NCBI GenBank assembly: GCA_008933995.1
Contig: WARS01000134.1
Location: 1-64,000, forward strand
Direction of reading: 5' to 3'
Length of the DNA stretch: 64,000 nucleotides
DNA from: Datnioides undecimradiatus
Taxonomy: Eukaryota; Chordata; Actinopteri; Lobotiformes; Datnioididae
The stretch's first letter is position 1. Each line of letters begins with the position of its first letter. This document shows positions 8,832-22,480 of this stretch, piece by piece. Under the pieces are notes generated by a model that was not told the DNA's origin, made no database searches, and saw only the letters and a list, made by a program, of their open reading frames with translations. A program made the position numbers and the translations under genes.

Positions 8832-11800
8832 CGTTGCCGAGCCTGGGAAGCAGAATCAATGGACATGCTTTGCATTAGAAACAAAGCTGAGGGTGGTGGG
8901 CTTGGCCATTGTGATGTTTCTGCCGGAGCGATGCCGACAGATAATGTGGCATCCTCACAAGTGTGGATGCAGGAAACAAGCGGAGCCGCCGCTGTGCTTT
9001 TCCTCTGTGTTGCATGATTACATAAGAGCTCCAGGCGCTTATTGTGTTTGTCCTGAGCTTGTTTTTATGCCGAGCCTGCTTTGAAATCACTGTTCGGATC
9101 ATTTTATTCACCCAAAGCTGCTAAAACCCGCCTGAAACACGTGATGAGCGAATATCTCAGGGTCTGAATTTACTGTGTTCAGGCCTCACAAGCCACAAAC
9201 TTCTGCAGGGACTTTGACTTTTGCTCCCTCCTCGCCATAACCTTCTTTTACAGCCTTGCAGCTATGCTGTGCCATGATGCAACAGCCCTTATTGTAACCA
9301 AGCCGCCGTGACTGGGAGGTTCAGGAACTCCAGGGATCAAAGTCCTGATCAGGAAACGGTCCTGGGTGACTGTGCGGGCGTTGGATCAGCTGCATGATAC
9401 TTAACTTCCTTTAGAAGCTGCTTTTTGTTGGTGTGCATATAAAAAGTAAACTGTATTTAAGCAAAAAGGTCTCAAGTTGTTTGGCTTTTGGCTGCAGGAC
9501 CAGTGAAATGCGCTTGGCATGCTGGGTGGTGGCCTTCGTCCAAGTGTCTCATTCAGGATAATCTGTTTATACGCGTCTCCATCCAGTTAAGATGCCCGGG
9601 CATACATGAGAAGGCTGAGGATTCAGACAGTTACACGATAGCGGCGGCACACATGACAGGAAGTGTGTTCATTATGAATCACATTCTCATTAACACGCTC
9701 GTGTTTGTCGGATGCTTCCCGCCTGTAAACAGCCGGGCTGCGCTGCGCGGGGCAGGAAGCAGCTGGAGCAGGGAGACGGGGAGCAAGTCAAGGAATTTCC
9801 TGGAATATCCTGGAAGTATGTCGGAGCGTGTGGTTGCTCCTGGAAGTCGGTGCATGTGTTTGAGTGTGAAACAACAATGAAGCAACGAGAGCTGCAGCTG
9901 TGATCAAGCTGCAACAGACCTGTGGTCAGTTCTGGGCCTTAAATGATTTTTGTTGTAATATTAACATTTGCATTGTGGTCCAGGTGTGGCTGCTGTGATT
10001 TACTGACCAATCCCTGAGTCACTGAGCTCCTCCCACTGCAGGTGACCCATTACCCTCTGCACAGTCATTGCAGTGAGAACGCCACGACACCAGATTCAGA
10101 GTGACCAATCTGCAAAACCTGCACACACAAGATATAAAAGCACAAACACAGAATTATAAAAACAAACTTTCTGATGATGCATCTTCAGCCGAGTGCAACG
10201 GGAACAAACCAGTAAATGGAGACACTGGCGCTGGAAGACCTCAGACACACGTCGTCCATCTGTGTCTCTGAGCCGTGGCGCAGTAATAAGCTAACGCCAG
10301 TCGGCTGGCTCCTCAGCTGAGATGCTAACGTCTCCTGTTTTAAGTGCGTTTACAGTTTCTACGGCTGTGCAGCGACATTAATCTGTGCATCGTCGGCAGA
10401 TGGTTGAAACATTGGTCTTGTTGGTGAACTGCTGTAGCTAACGAGCTAACAGCTGACTCGCTAGCCGCCCGCTCACATAGTTTGTTCAGCAGATGTATTT
10501 GCATCATTGGATGGTGCATCAAAGCTAAGGTGCTATGCTAGCTGCCTCCATCTTGTTCCTCCAGTTCAGCCCTGTCGGCGGTGCAGGTTTGCAGCTCAGA
10601 GTTTGTTTTTCTGAACTCCAGAGCAGCGACTGAACCGTGGACTGAGCGTGGTCGCTGTGCTCCCCGTCACGATGGGGCAGCAGGGTTCATGCATATCTCG
10701 TTTCTGAGGAACTTGTGTCAGCGGAGGGTCTGGGACACCCCCCTGCTCCTCCATCCCAGCCGTCAGCCTTTGTAATTAGGGGAATGTGAGCTGAATCAGT
10801 CACGCCAGGCTGGGCAGGCCTCCGTCTCTTGTTGACGGCGATGAGGAGTGTCGACTTACACTGCGTCTGCGAGCCGGCCTCCCTCGCCCTGGGTGCTGGG
10901 GGGGCCGAGGTTTCCTGGTCCAGGCGGCTGAAACATCCTGGAAAGAGTCGACTTTGTTGTAGCGCGGCGGTTTCGTGCACGCTGCTGGATTACAAGCGAA
11001 GCCGGGCTTGTAAACAGACGTCACGTGGACTCACATGTAGGTCTGTTTTGGCAGATTATGGCGGCTCAGCGGGGACAAAACAGGACCGAACCTCTGCAGC
11101 TTCCGCTCTATCTGTCGAACTTCACGTCACGCTCGAACTCCAAACCACACGCTTCCCTCCGCCGCCGCCTCTCTACCTTCTTCAACCTGGCTCTCAAATG
11201 TCAACATCTGTCTCTTTCTACCCAGAAACCTTTGCTTTTAGGAGCTTCCTGTGGTCGTCTCAAGTGACGAACCAACCTACACGGACTTCAACATTAGTTT
11301 ACTCCTTTAATCAAGACGCTGATTGTTTTTATTCTATTTATTAATTAATCAGTGAAAACATTTGTTTACTTTCCTTTTTCATACAGGAAATGAATTGTTT
11401 ATTTAAACGGCTCATAAACAAAGAAGTCCTGTGTGTAAAGTGGACGACCGTCAGCTGATCAAATCAAACAGCGCTGACGTGAAACTGTACACAGGTTTAT
11501 ATAATATTTGGATTTTGACGCTGGCTCTTGAACAGAACTCCGCCTCTATGACCCAAAACTTTAGGCAGCCAATCGCCAGCAGTGTTAGATGTTGGTGGAA
11601 GAATGCTGCGTGCTTATTGGCTGACTGAAGGTTTATTAAATTAGGGTATTCTTTCATTAAATCAGCTTGTTTTTAACGTTTGCACAGAAACCTGTGAAGT
11701 TGAGAATCAAAAACATGATTAAGTTTGTAAATCACGTCGTTTTTCAGGCGCACAAACACAAGTTTGATCTGTTTTAACGAGAAAAATAAAGACCAGCTCG

Positions 11801-14466
11801 TCATTTGCAGTTTGTGTTGCGCCGTCCGCTGCAGAGCTGCAGGATCAGCTTCCTGCTCCTCCATCGTGGAAACTGTCCAAATGAACCATCTGTTTACATT
11901 TCAGCCATTTACCCAACAGTGCAGCTCACAGTCAGTGAGCATGTAGGGTATCTGTGTCCTGCTCGGTGACACTTAATGAGGACACACTGTTCGGTTTGCC
12001 CCTGGGTCACCACCTCGCCGCCCCCGCCCCGGTGCTTTAACAGTTTAACTGTGGCAGAGTTTTGCCCCAACAGGCCTCAAACCCCGAGCGTCTCGCTGCA
12101 AACAGACACGGAGAGTTCACAGAGACCTGCAGAGACACAACTTCACGAGAAGTCAAATCAGATCAAGTGCTAAACATTCAGTGTCCTCTCTAATGCTTCA
12201 GGAACTGAGGCGGGTCAAACCCTGAGCGCGTCCTCTGAAGCTGTTTTCAACAGACACGTTTATTTTTAGCAGCAGCAGACGCGTTCGCCGTCGCCGGCGT
12301 CTCGCCCGCTTTAATCAGCAGGTTTCGCCCTGAACAGCAGACCTGCGCTGCCTCTGAGTCACCGCGTCACGCCATGCCAACATGCAAACGAGCCCAACCC
12401 CGTCATTATGGTGGTGGTGGCGGCTGCAGCCGTGGCAACAGAGGGCGCAGCCACACGTCCGCGGGCTGATCACGTGTTGGTGACCTTTGAGACCCTGGTG
12501 CAAAGCGAGGCCTTGGTGTCACCCAGGTTGAATTGTGGGTGATAAGTCAGACCTGATGTGACGGCGCTTCTCGTGTTTTGGATTCAAAGGTTTGTGAAAA
12601 ACTGGGACTCGTCCGTCCGGAGGGTCGAAACGCCGTCGATTCAAACGTGAAGACGCGTCCGTTTGATGAACGAAGCGTCTAGAAGACGACAAACGTCAGA
12701 GTCCTCGCCCTGCGTCGTCGCATTGCTCATTAGTTCCTGCAGCTTTCCCGGGGCTGGACTTTGCCCGGGGTTAATCCGGCTCTCTGAAACGCTGCTCTGA
12801 AGCATTCAAACGACGCAGGAGCGTTTGTTTTTCACAGCTCTGTACCTTCTGCACTTCGACCCGCCGCTCTCTGGCGATGCTGCCGCTTTGAAAAGTTTTG
12901 CGTTCTTCAAACTGAGGCAGTTTTGGATGAAAAGCTTCATTATCAGTTAATCTGCTGATCATTGCCCTGAATCGTCAGTTCATCGTTAAATAAAATGTCT
13001 GAAGCTGAAGAAAAGCAGGAAAAACTCATTTTACGCAGCTGGAATCACCAGAGTTCAGTCGTTTTTGCTCGTAAATGACTAAAATTGCTGAATCCATCAT
13101 CAGAACAGATGCTGAGTGATGATCTGTTGATGGATCAATCGATCAATCGATCAATCAGCTCTTGTTACTTATTTAGCTGTTTCATCTTGTGACCCGTGTC
13201 CTCCATGTTCCTCTGGGATGTAGAGGCGTCATTTCCAACTTCGTACAAACTTGACTCTCATTGTCGCCGTGGGCAACTGTCCTGGTGATCAGATCAATCA
13301 ATCAATAGGTTTAACTCCTCTCAGTACGTGAGTGATTGACTAACCACACAGTGTGAAACGCTGCGTCTTCTGGCAGCCATATTGGGCGTCTCTGAGGTAC
13401 CGAGCTGATTTGTTGCCGTGGATTTGCATCCACGCTCTGAATTCACTTTCCAACAGTGGCGCCGTCTCGTCCTCGCCGCGGCGGTCTCCTCGTTCTGATC
13501 TCCTCTGTTTCCTGCTGGTTATATTTAGCCGCCGCTGGTCCTCCGCCGGACCTCCACACGTGGTTGCTATGAGACTCGTTATGCAACAGAACGTCCTCCA
13601 CAGTCGGAGGAAAACAGCTCTCAGGTCAGTTTTCTTTGCCAAACAGAGGATGTGTGTGTTTTCTATCCCATGATGCCTCTGGCTGAGCGTTGGGATGCAG
13701 CTCCGGTCTTTTGATCCTTGATGTCCTCGGTGTTCGTCTGGTGTCTGGCGTTTCAGCGTCTCAGCGGAGGCGACGCCAACCGGGTCGCTTCCTGTCTTTG
13801 CCTCTGTGTAGCGTCCCCCGACTGTCGGGCCTGTCTTAATAAGCGGCGGTGAGGAAGTGACCTCACAGAGGACGGATCGCCAAGATCAGGAGGAAACAGG
13901 AGAGGAGGTTCATCGAGGACAGGAAGCGTCTTAACTTTAACACGAGCTGCTTTGAGCATCTGACCTGTTCGCCTCAACACAGCGGCAATGACATCAGTGC
14001 TTCTGTTGGTTCAGTCCGACGGCGTGAGCGATGTTTGAGACGCTCTGCAGCCAAGAGATCGACGGTGTTTCTCAGTAAAACAGTGGTGAGGAGGAGCCTC
14101 GCAGAGCAGCTTGGTCAACAACCCGCGTTAGTCTGCTGATGTTCACCTGTCACGTTGGAGATGAGGTTCAGTGGGTTAGCTCCTGATGCTAATTCACTGT
14201 ATTGTGAATTTGAGCCTTAATAAAGTGAAATTTCGCTTTGTTTTTACTGAATTGTTGATAATCTCTCTCAGGATCTGATGCAAAACAGAAAGTTGGCTTC
14301 ATCTCGACATTAAAGCGCTGCTTGAATGCATCAGTAATAATAATAATCCAATAAAACTGATAGAACATGCTAATGTTGCATCATTTTTATAATAACAGTT
14401 TGAATGCAGGACGTGCACTGGAGTGTTTTGAGTTGCAGTACTGCAGCTGAACCAGTTTCTGTCCAG

Positions 14467-14496
14467 TTGTTGTTGTTGTTGTTGTTGTTGTTGTTG
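14467..14496. repeat. (TTG)n microsatellite
   Basis: About ten TTG/TGT triplets in a pure run inside putative intron 1. Confidence 0.9.
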
Positions 14497-15988
14497 ACCT
14501 TCATCCTGTTGAGGTCGTCCCTGGTTGCTCCAGGCAGGACCACAGCAGACCTCCTGAAGGTCTCAGCACTGGTTTAGGACTCTGTGTAATGTTCAACTCT
14601 TTTAGCGGCTCATGACACATTTTATTGGCGTCAGAGCTCAGGATGATGACTCCTGTCAATCTTTAAGCTGCTTTTTTAAAGATCAGCACTTCAGAAATCA
14701 CCCCGGCTTTGCTGAAATCAGCAAACTGAAGCCGTGAAACGAGTCGCGTGATCTGCGGCTGATGTATTAATGAGAATCAGGTTTCAGTGCTGAGGAGAGC
14801 GTGTTTATGTGTTGGGAGTGTCATTTTCATTCCTGCAGTGAAAGGAATCACCTGCTAATCTTCTGATCCGGTAACACGCCCTGCTGTGGCGAGGCCGTGC
14901 TGAGGGTGGAGGGCGTGGCGGCAGCTGGTTGAACGCCTCAGTGAACGCTGGGTAACAATCACAGGTCGTGACACAGCGCAGAGCTTTGCAAACAAACGCC
15001 GGCGCTCGGATTGAAACGAGAAGCTCAGATCGTCATCGCTGTTCAGCCTTCATGCTCCCGCAGCCAAAGCTGCTGCTGCTGCTTCAAAATAAAAGTCTGC
15101 TGGTGACTCTTATTGTGAAGTCGTCACAGGAAGTGTGTGCAGACCGCGGTTGCTCATTAAAAACATCTCAGAACAGTAGAGTTTCAGTTTTAATCAGAAG
15201 CAGGTTTCAGGTTATTATATTGATGTGGGATGCTCAGCTGCAGTCAGTGAATTTATGCTCCCAGGAGTGATTTCAGTCTGAAACATCCCAAATCTGATGA
15301 GCTCTGATCTGAAACAGTTCAGATGAGCTGCATCAAAATCATCCAGCAAAGGCAAACGAGCACGGGTATTCTGCATAATGTGAACTTTTACTCTTGATAA
15401 TTCAAATAAAGAGCGATCTCAGGTGGAACTTTGACTTTTCGTGTTTTAGAAATGTGGAAACCTTGAGATCAGATCAGCACTGTGACGACACAGCAGACGC
15501 CAAACGGCTCCAACCTGCCTGTGCTGACTTTTGTTGCACTGCAACCCAAAGAAAAGAGCAACTAACAGGATTTTGTTGCATATTGCAGCAACGTAGGGCG
15601 GCTGTTAAACTTGTGTTTGTCTCTTCTGGGCTACTGTAGAAAGATGGCAGGTGCAACATGGCGGACAAAGGGTTTCTTCTTCTTCTTTCAGGCTCTTGTT
15701 GGATGAAAGCAGAATTGTTGGTATTGTAATCTGTTTCTGGCTGTTGGTCCCATTAAATCCTGCAAACTGGAGCTTTAACACACAGCCGTGCAGCTCAGTG
15801 AGTGTTTTAATAAAGACTCTGTTGACCCTGTTGACCCTGTTGTTCGTGGACGCTCACCTGACTCCTGCCAAAGTCTGTTTGATTGAAGGTGTGTTGATGC
15901 ACAGCACGAGCTTCAGAGAAGATCCTTCTCCAGACTCATTTTCAGCTCCACACCCACTCCTCGGTTTCCTGAAATGTCACGACGCAGT

Positions 15989-16030
15989 TGTGTGTGTGTG
16001 TGTGTGTGTGTGTGGGAGAGAGAGAGAGAG
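15989..16030. repeat. Compound (TG)n(GA)n microsatellite
   Basis: A run of about thirteen TG units passes directly into a GGGAGAGAGAGAGAG stretch. Confidence 0.9.
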
Positions 16031-16496
16031 GAGAGCACAGTCATTATGGTGCAAAGATAAGTGTCGGCCATGAAGTCGCACAAAGTTCAGCTGCATCGGA
16101 CGGAAGGACGAGCAGGCACGCCATGTTCGCTGCAGCCATCGAGTCAGGAGCAGGACGATATCTGTTCATCACACATGCATCGAACTCAGCAGCTGCAAAC
16201 AGGTTAATTCACCCTTTAGACGATACACTGACAACGTGATTCATTCGAGCATTTTTCTCTTCATTAATTGTTTTAAAATGCTTAAAAATGTTTTTTAGGT
16301 CTGATCTGCACATTAAAACCTCAACAAAGCTGTTCCAACAGCTAAAAAGGCAAAGAAAAGCAGCTCCACACAAAGAAACACTGAAAAAGACTTGATGATT
16401 AGTTGACGACCAGTCAGCTAATTGATTAATTAACATCACCAGACTGCCTCTTTTTAAAAGGAAGTGTTCATGATCTCTCAAATCCCTCTTCATATG

Positions 16497-16749
16497 CACC
16501 AGACTCCATTGACAGAAACAGCGATTTAAGCTCCCAGAGCACAGGAGCTGCTCGTCTGCTGCTGCTTTGATTTGTGAGTGTGTTTGTGTTTTTCTGTGAC
16601 TTCGGCGTTTTAACGGTTTGGTTCAGATTCACCAAAGTCGCAAACCAACAAACAAACAAACAACAAACCAACTAACAGCTGCAGTGGGTGGGGAGCAGCT
16701 CCTGTTTTCTGCAGGTTAAAATGGCTGTTTTTGTCAATGGAGTCTGGTG
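16497..16749. mobile_element. Inverted-repeat mobile element (MITE-like), copy 1
   Basis: It starts CACCAGACTCCATTGACA (16497) and ends TGTCAATGGAGTCTGGTG (16749), an exact inverted repeat. The 253-bp body has no coding capacity. A second copy with the same ends and related interior (AAATCACTGAATTT-side motifs, an ACAAACAAACAAA stretch, CTGCAGGTTAAAAT before the right end) lies at 32927-33173. Two copies sharing both ends and interior argue for a non-autonomous DNA transposon. The superfamily is not known, and no convincing target duplication was found. Confidence 0.7.
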
Positions 16750-17386
16750 GATTTGAGAAGTATAATCTAAATATAACAACACTTAAACTTGATTTGATTG
16801 GTTCTTGCCGCTGATGTAGTTCACAGCAGTGCATTACTTTGCGTCCTACGCTCCTGTAGCTGAAGCTAACGCACCGGTTTTTATGAAGAACCTCGTGCAA
16901 ACACCAAAAAACTGCGAACTGTCCCTTTAAAGTCAGCAGTTTGTGTTTCACACGTTTGACAAACAGCAGTTTAATCTCGGGACTTTCATCGCTGCAGCCT
17001 CTCTTTTATTGTCAACGTGCCTTCTGGGGTTTCTGTCCCTGAACGCATCACAGGCTCTCACCCCCTCTGCCACCCCACGTGACCCGACTGATCGGTCGTG
17101 ACAGCGAGCTCTCAGTGAGCGACGACACGGATCCAACAATCAGCTGTTTGTCAGCGGAGGAGTGGGTCGACACACATAACTGCAGCCCCCCCCAACACCA
17201 CCACCCCTCCGCCCAATGTGGCGTCCTCTCAAACACACAAAGCAACAGCTGCTGCTGAGACTCGGGCGCCCGAACTGAACACGGTTTGTTTCCCCCGCCG
17301 GCCTCCATGTTCACGTTTCCACCACATCCTGCACATCCTCACCCGACCGAAGGAGCCGTGTTAGTTTACGGCATCAGCAGCTCCGG

Positions 17387-17505
17387 TCCACACACACTGA
17401 TCACACACACACTGGTCACACACACACTGGTCACACACACACTGGTCACACACTGGTCAGCTGACACTGATCACACACACACTGATCACACACACACACT
17501 GATCT
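17387..17505. repeat. CACACACTGGTC/CACACACTGATC minisatellite
   Basis: Roughly eight imperfect copies of a 13-16-bp unit: a short CA run followed by CTGGTCA or CTGATCA. Confidence 0.85.
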
Positions 17506-17858
17506 GTGTCAAGAGAAGCCTCGAATCTCTGCACAGCCTGCTGTTACTTCACTTCCTGGTGATGCAGGATGACATCACCAGAACTGTCCAATCAGTGGCT
17601 TACTGTTGTTAATCAGCATGAGTGGCTAATGCTCAGCTTCAGAACAGGCCTGTGTTGTGTTCACAGGTGTAGCACGAGCTGCTCATGATGCTTTTACACA
17701 CAAACGGGTCAATTGAACTTCCTGTAGCACAGGAAGTGGCTCTGGTACAGTAAACAAAAAACAGAAAATATGTTGTTGTTGTTGTGATTCGAATGAACAT
17801 ATGATCATCTTGAATACTATCTCAGTATCGATATCGATATATCATCGACTCGAGCCGC

Positions 17859-17871
17859 CGCCGCCGCCACT
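17859..17871. repeat. Short (CCG)n run
   Basis: Four GCC triplets in a row, next to an ATCGATATCGATATATC palindromic stretch. Minor and without evident function. Confidence 0.6.
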
Positions 17872-19866
17872 CGTAGCTGGGCCGACTCCTGTGAGATCAT
17901 CCCGGCGCAGGTCTCAGCAGAGCGCACAGCTCACAGCTATCGTAGCGTCGCTGTGTTTGAATATGTAAACGCAGACAGACTTTGAGCTCATGACCAAATA
18001 CCAGACCTCTCTGTGGTGGCAGTGAACGCACCGTGAGGGACAGGCGTGTCTGTTTGTTTTTATGGCTGAATAAACAAGTGTAAAAGTGGTCACATGACCT
18101 CAGAGCAAGGTAATGCATATTGCTGCTGTTAGCATGTTAGCATGTAGCCCTGCAGAGCTGCTAGCATGACTGCACCTTGACTTCAGCTGCGTCGTGCTGC
18201 GTCGTGCATGCTGAGGTGGTGCCTGCAGTCGATGGCGGTCTGCGCGGCCTCGGGCTTTTCACGGCCTCTCCTCGCCGTCAGTTTGCTCGTGCTGATCCCA
18301 GCGAATATTCACCCTCAGCTCTTCTGAGAGGTTGTGAGTTTTAATGCACCGAACTGTCTTATTAAAGGAAAACGAGGCTGTCCAGCCACTCTATCTGCAG
18401 CATGTATTATTAGCATAAAGCTCGTGTGCCGGCCCGCTCGCTGCTCTGGGACCCATCAGCAGATTTTCTCTCGGCTCCATTTGCATCTGTAATTTTTCAC
18501 CTGACTGAGGATGTTAATGGAAATGATGTTGGCTGGCAGGGTTTTAATATTTAGGGCAGCGGCTGTGGACGGGTGGCGGCGTTTTTAAGTGGAAGGCTTT
18601 GGTGGGAACATGCTGATGCGCCGCGGTCGAGGCTCTGCCGTTAGTTTGGGACTCTGCTTGGTTTTGTTGACGAAACCAGAAATTTCTGGACGAGACGTCT
18701 CTCGGATGCTAAACTTAGCTGCAGGTAAATTTAGCATTGAGGTGAGCGCGGGCCCGTCGGGACGGCGAAGTGGCGAGCTGGTGAGTCGCTTCCTCTGGCC
18801 TCCGTGGGCCGCTCAGGTCCTCGGTCATCTGTCTGGACATTTGCATATCTGCTGGCCAGTGTGTTTCATATTTGACTTTACAGCCGTGATATAAAGACGT
18901 TACATCACCGGGTTAAAGGCACAGTCACAGGAAACACTGTGGTGTGGCTGAACACGTTCACATTCAGCTGCAGGAGCAGGTCACTGCACACAAGCATAAC
19001 ACCAGTTATAAGGCTTTTGTAGTTATTAAATCCCTAATTAACACATTATAATTAATAATCTCTCAGCTGAATCATGTCAGGATGACATACATCTGCACAG
19101 AGGCAGCAACGATGCACAGTCGGTGAAGTTATTGACAACAACAATGAAAATAAATGAAAAATTGAATCTTCTGTGAAGCAAAAGTGCTGAATCATCCTCG
19201 GTTTCCTGCTCCTTCAATATTGAGATTTAGTTTTTTTATTTCCTGTTTGATTAAATTTCATATATCCACATTTTAAATTAGCTGTTGTTGACATAGAAAT
19301 GCTGATTCGGTGTTTATGTTGACATCTGCAGATCTGAGCTCACGACATGTTTAAAATGGGAAAGGCAGTTCTGTCGTCCACCATGTTCACCTGAACGCCA
19401 CCTGCATTTCTCCATACGGAAGTCCAATAGTCTAATTTCCCAGGTTACTGAAACGCAGCGTCATTCATTAACTAGACTCAGCCACATGATCACACGCCAT
19501 CCATGCAGGGTTTCTATTGGCTGCGCAGCTCAGGAGGTGATCACAGGTGCAGTGTGTTTAACCTTTAACCCGGCTGCTCCTGAGAAATGCAGCAGCAGCT
19601 TCAGGTGCACGAGGTTCTGATGTGAAGTGGTTTCATTGATCGGAGGCTGGTGAAGGAGGCTGTCAGCGCCCCGCAGCAGCAGCACTGCACACACTTCCGG
19701 CCACGACTGCTCTCAGATCAGCTGCTGCTTTCATTCAAACGCTGTACTTAAGCATTAATTTATTGTTTTAAAATAAAACTGTTTCCACCTCAACAATATC
19801 TGCTTCCTTCATGTTAGTGCACCTGACTTAAACAGGCCGATCCAGTGAGTGTGTGAGTGAACTGAA

Positions 19867-20104
19867 CTCTGGAGTCACAGCAACACCTCACTGTATTAAA
19901 GCAGAGACTCTGGAGTCACAGCAACACATCACTGTATTAAAGCAGAGACTCAGCTTCAATGCTCTGCAGAGACTCTGGAGTCACAGCAACACATCACTGT
20001 ATTAAAGCAGAGACTCTGGAGTCACAGCAACACATCACTGTATTAAAGCAGAGGCTCAGCTTCAATGCTCTGCAGAGACTCTGGAGTCACAGCAACACAT
20101 CACC
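19867..20104. repeat. Minisatellite with 41+65-bp higher-order structure
   Basis: The core CTCTGGAGTCACAGCAACAC recurs at 19867, 19908, 19973, 20014 and 20079, giving spacings 41, 65, 41, 65. The longer unit is the 41-bp unit plus a 24-bp insert (CAGCTTCAATGCTCTGC and flank). The array is thus a 106-bp higher-order unit repeated about twice. Confidence 0.9.
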
Positions 20105-21073
20105 ACACACTGACTCTGACTCACACAGCAACAGATACACTGCTGACTCAGCAGAAGCAGTAGCACCGAGGCTGAGATGTTTGTCATAGATGAACATTGA
20201 CCCACTGATCATTTGCATTTGCTCTGCTTTTGATTATTTTGGTTGCGTTTCACTTGTAATGGAGTATTTTCATTTGTGGATTGTGTTGAAGTCAAACTCT
20301 CTAAACCCTTTGTCTGTTTTTAATGAGGACTTACTTTAAATATACATGTGTTATGTTGTATTTTATTAAGTCTTATAGCTTCATGTCGCTTGTTTCAGTC
20401 TGAAATCAAACTTTCCTTTTAGTCTCCATCATCATTGAAGCAGTGAGTCAGATCAGTTTTTACCAGGAAGTCCGGTGGGACAGGTACTTAACTCCCGTCT
20501 CTGTGGGTTTAGGGATAAGTTTGTTGTTCTTCCTGGTCCTCAGTCGTTCAGACAGTCCCTGACTGCAGAGCTGTGGGTCATTTAGTGTTTGTAGACTGTC
20601 ACCGTAACCAGAAATCCACACCAGGTGTGACTCATCATCGTCCACTTGTCCCAGTCTGACCTCTGAAACGCCTCGGCGTCGTCCCAGCCCGCTGTCCTGT
20701 GAGCAGCAAACTGTCTGCATACAGATTTACATAAAGAGATTAATGCATTTTACTTCTATCACAATGTTATAAAGGGTGTAGAGAATCATAAACTGGCTCC
20801 TTCACATATTTTAGCTAGCAGCAGCTAAGAGGCTAGTAACTCACCAGACGAAGCAACCAACCTAAAACCAAGAACTCTCTTCCTACTTGTGTTTTCCAGC
20901 TAAAACCCAAACAACTTACCAGCCTAAAGACGTTGCCTGCCTCGCAAAGAAACATACCGACCAACTAACCCCAAACCTTTTACCTTTGGACCTCGTTTCT
21001 AGCTTGTTTCCATTGTTTCCATCCATTTTTTGGGGTCCCAGGGTGCTGGAGACTGTCCCAGTGGTCAAACTTG

Positions 21074-21250
21074 TTCACTCCTATGTTTAATTTAGAGTTC
21101 CCAAAGCACCTATCGTGCATGTTTTTGGGTGGTGAGAAGAGAAAACCCATGTGGACCCAGAGAGAGCGGGCAAAGTCAACACAGAAAGGACCCGGTCGGG
21201 AACCAAACCCGGGACCTTCTTGCTGTGAGGCGAGGTGCTAACCACCGCCT
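21074..21250 (-). mobile_element. V-SINE (DANA/Mermaid-like), tRNA-derived
   Basis: On the minus strand the sequence reads GGCGGTGGTTAGCACCTCGC, CTCACAGCAAGAAGGTCCCG, GGTTTGGTTCCC, then TTTCTGTGTTGACTTTGC and AACTCTAAATTAAACATAGG. This order of segments is that of the tRNA-headed V-SINEs widespread in teleosts. The B-box-like part (GGGTTTGGTTCCC) is degenerate and the 3' LINE-related tail is missing or diverged. It is an old truncated copy, not a tRNA gene. Confidence 0.75.
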
Positions 21251-22436
21251 GTTCACCCCCACAAAGACCTTTATATCCTCGACCAGATGTAGACAACTAC
21301 ACATTCATCCACACTGATCTACCAAAAACCATACAGACCTTCTTATCTGGACTTAGGGACCCACTGAACCTGCGTACGAGTCAACTTAACTACCCACAGA
21401 AACTCCGATTACCTGCTGGTTTACCTCAAAATACCTAAATACAATTCAGCTCCCATTAAAACCTCCTGAACAATCAACACTGAAGGAGTCCCAACTGGGA
21501 GAAGACAACAACTCCCATCATCCCACACTGCTGCAGGACGTCACCTGACTCCTAATGGCAGAAAATTACGTGTTGTACCCTTTTAATAGGTCCTGGACAA
21601 CAATGGAGCTCCGTGAGAGCGAGGAGATCGTCTTTCAGGCGTTAATACACAAACAATACCTGTCGGGACACACATTCACTGCTCTTTCAGGTCTTTTTGG
21701 GGATTCACTGACAATAATGAAAGTGTAGGATATCACCATTCTCCCACCCCAGCAGGGTAACATCCTGACCGGACCAGTTTGTGCTTCGTATCAGGAATCT
21801 CAAACTCTTCCATTCAAACAGAGATGAAGCTACTGAGGGAATCGAGCCAGTTGCGGCTCTTATCAGGGCCACGCTAATAAAAGACACAATTGTGTTTGGA
21901 CGTTTATGGTTTAATATCACTAATTGAATTTGATAGCCTCTTAGCGGGCCACTCAGATCGCTCTGAACCCTGGGGTAATTATTTAAAGTTCCTGTAGAGG
22001 ACTTATTAAGTCTGCAGCTTGGCAGGAAGCCACTGTGCAAGGAGACAGAGCTGCTGAGCGTTATGTGGATGGAAACTGTGAGGCATAGCTTGGCTCTAAA
22101 CTGGGTTCGTTGGCTTTGGATTGATGCTTGAAGCCGAATGAGTTCGAGTGTTTGAGATGGTCAAAATTAAAAACTCAGAAGTTCTGCTGCGTTTAAGTAT
22201 CCTTGGATTTCTGATCATTTTAGGAGGCGTTGACCTGTAAAGGAGCATCAAGTGGAGTCTGAACACTTCATCTGCATGTTAACACTCCGGTTCAGGAGGG
22301 TGGAGGCTTGTTTTTCCTGTTTTATACCTTGTGGTTGTATTTTGTTTCTGCTTCTGTTCAAGGTGACAACAAAGGTGGGCGCCAAAGACCGACAGTACCT
22401 TAACTAGTTACAGGGTCTGGTTTGAAGGACAGTGTC

Positions 22437-22480
22437 CTAACTGCAGTACAGCTCAAAAGCCCCGCCCTGCTAACGTGGGC
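22437..22480 (+). repeat. Dispersed CTGCAGTACAGCTC repeat, copy 1
   Basis: CTGCAGTACAGCTCAAAAGC followed by CCCGCCC matches, in the same orientation, the repeat at 52285-52341 and, in reverse, the tandem copy at 38197-38270. It is a short interspersed family of unknown type. Confidence 0.6.

Noticed and set aside
10829-11344. 171-codon + strand frame in putative intron 1
   Set aside because: No motif, no splice context linking it to other exons, and overlapping open frames on both strands in a GC-rich stretch.
21180-21250. tRNA-like sequence on the minus strand
   Set aside because: The B-box is degenerate and the downstream body is that of a V-SINE, so it is a retrotransposon remnant and not a tRNA gene.
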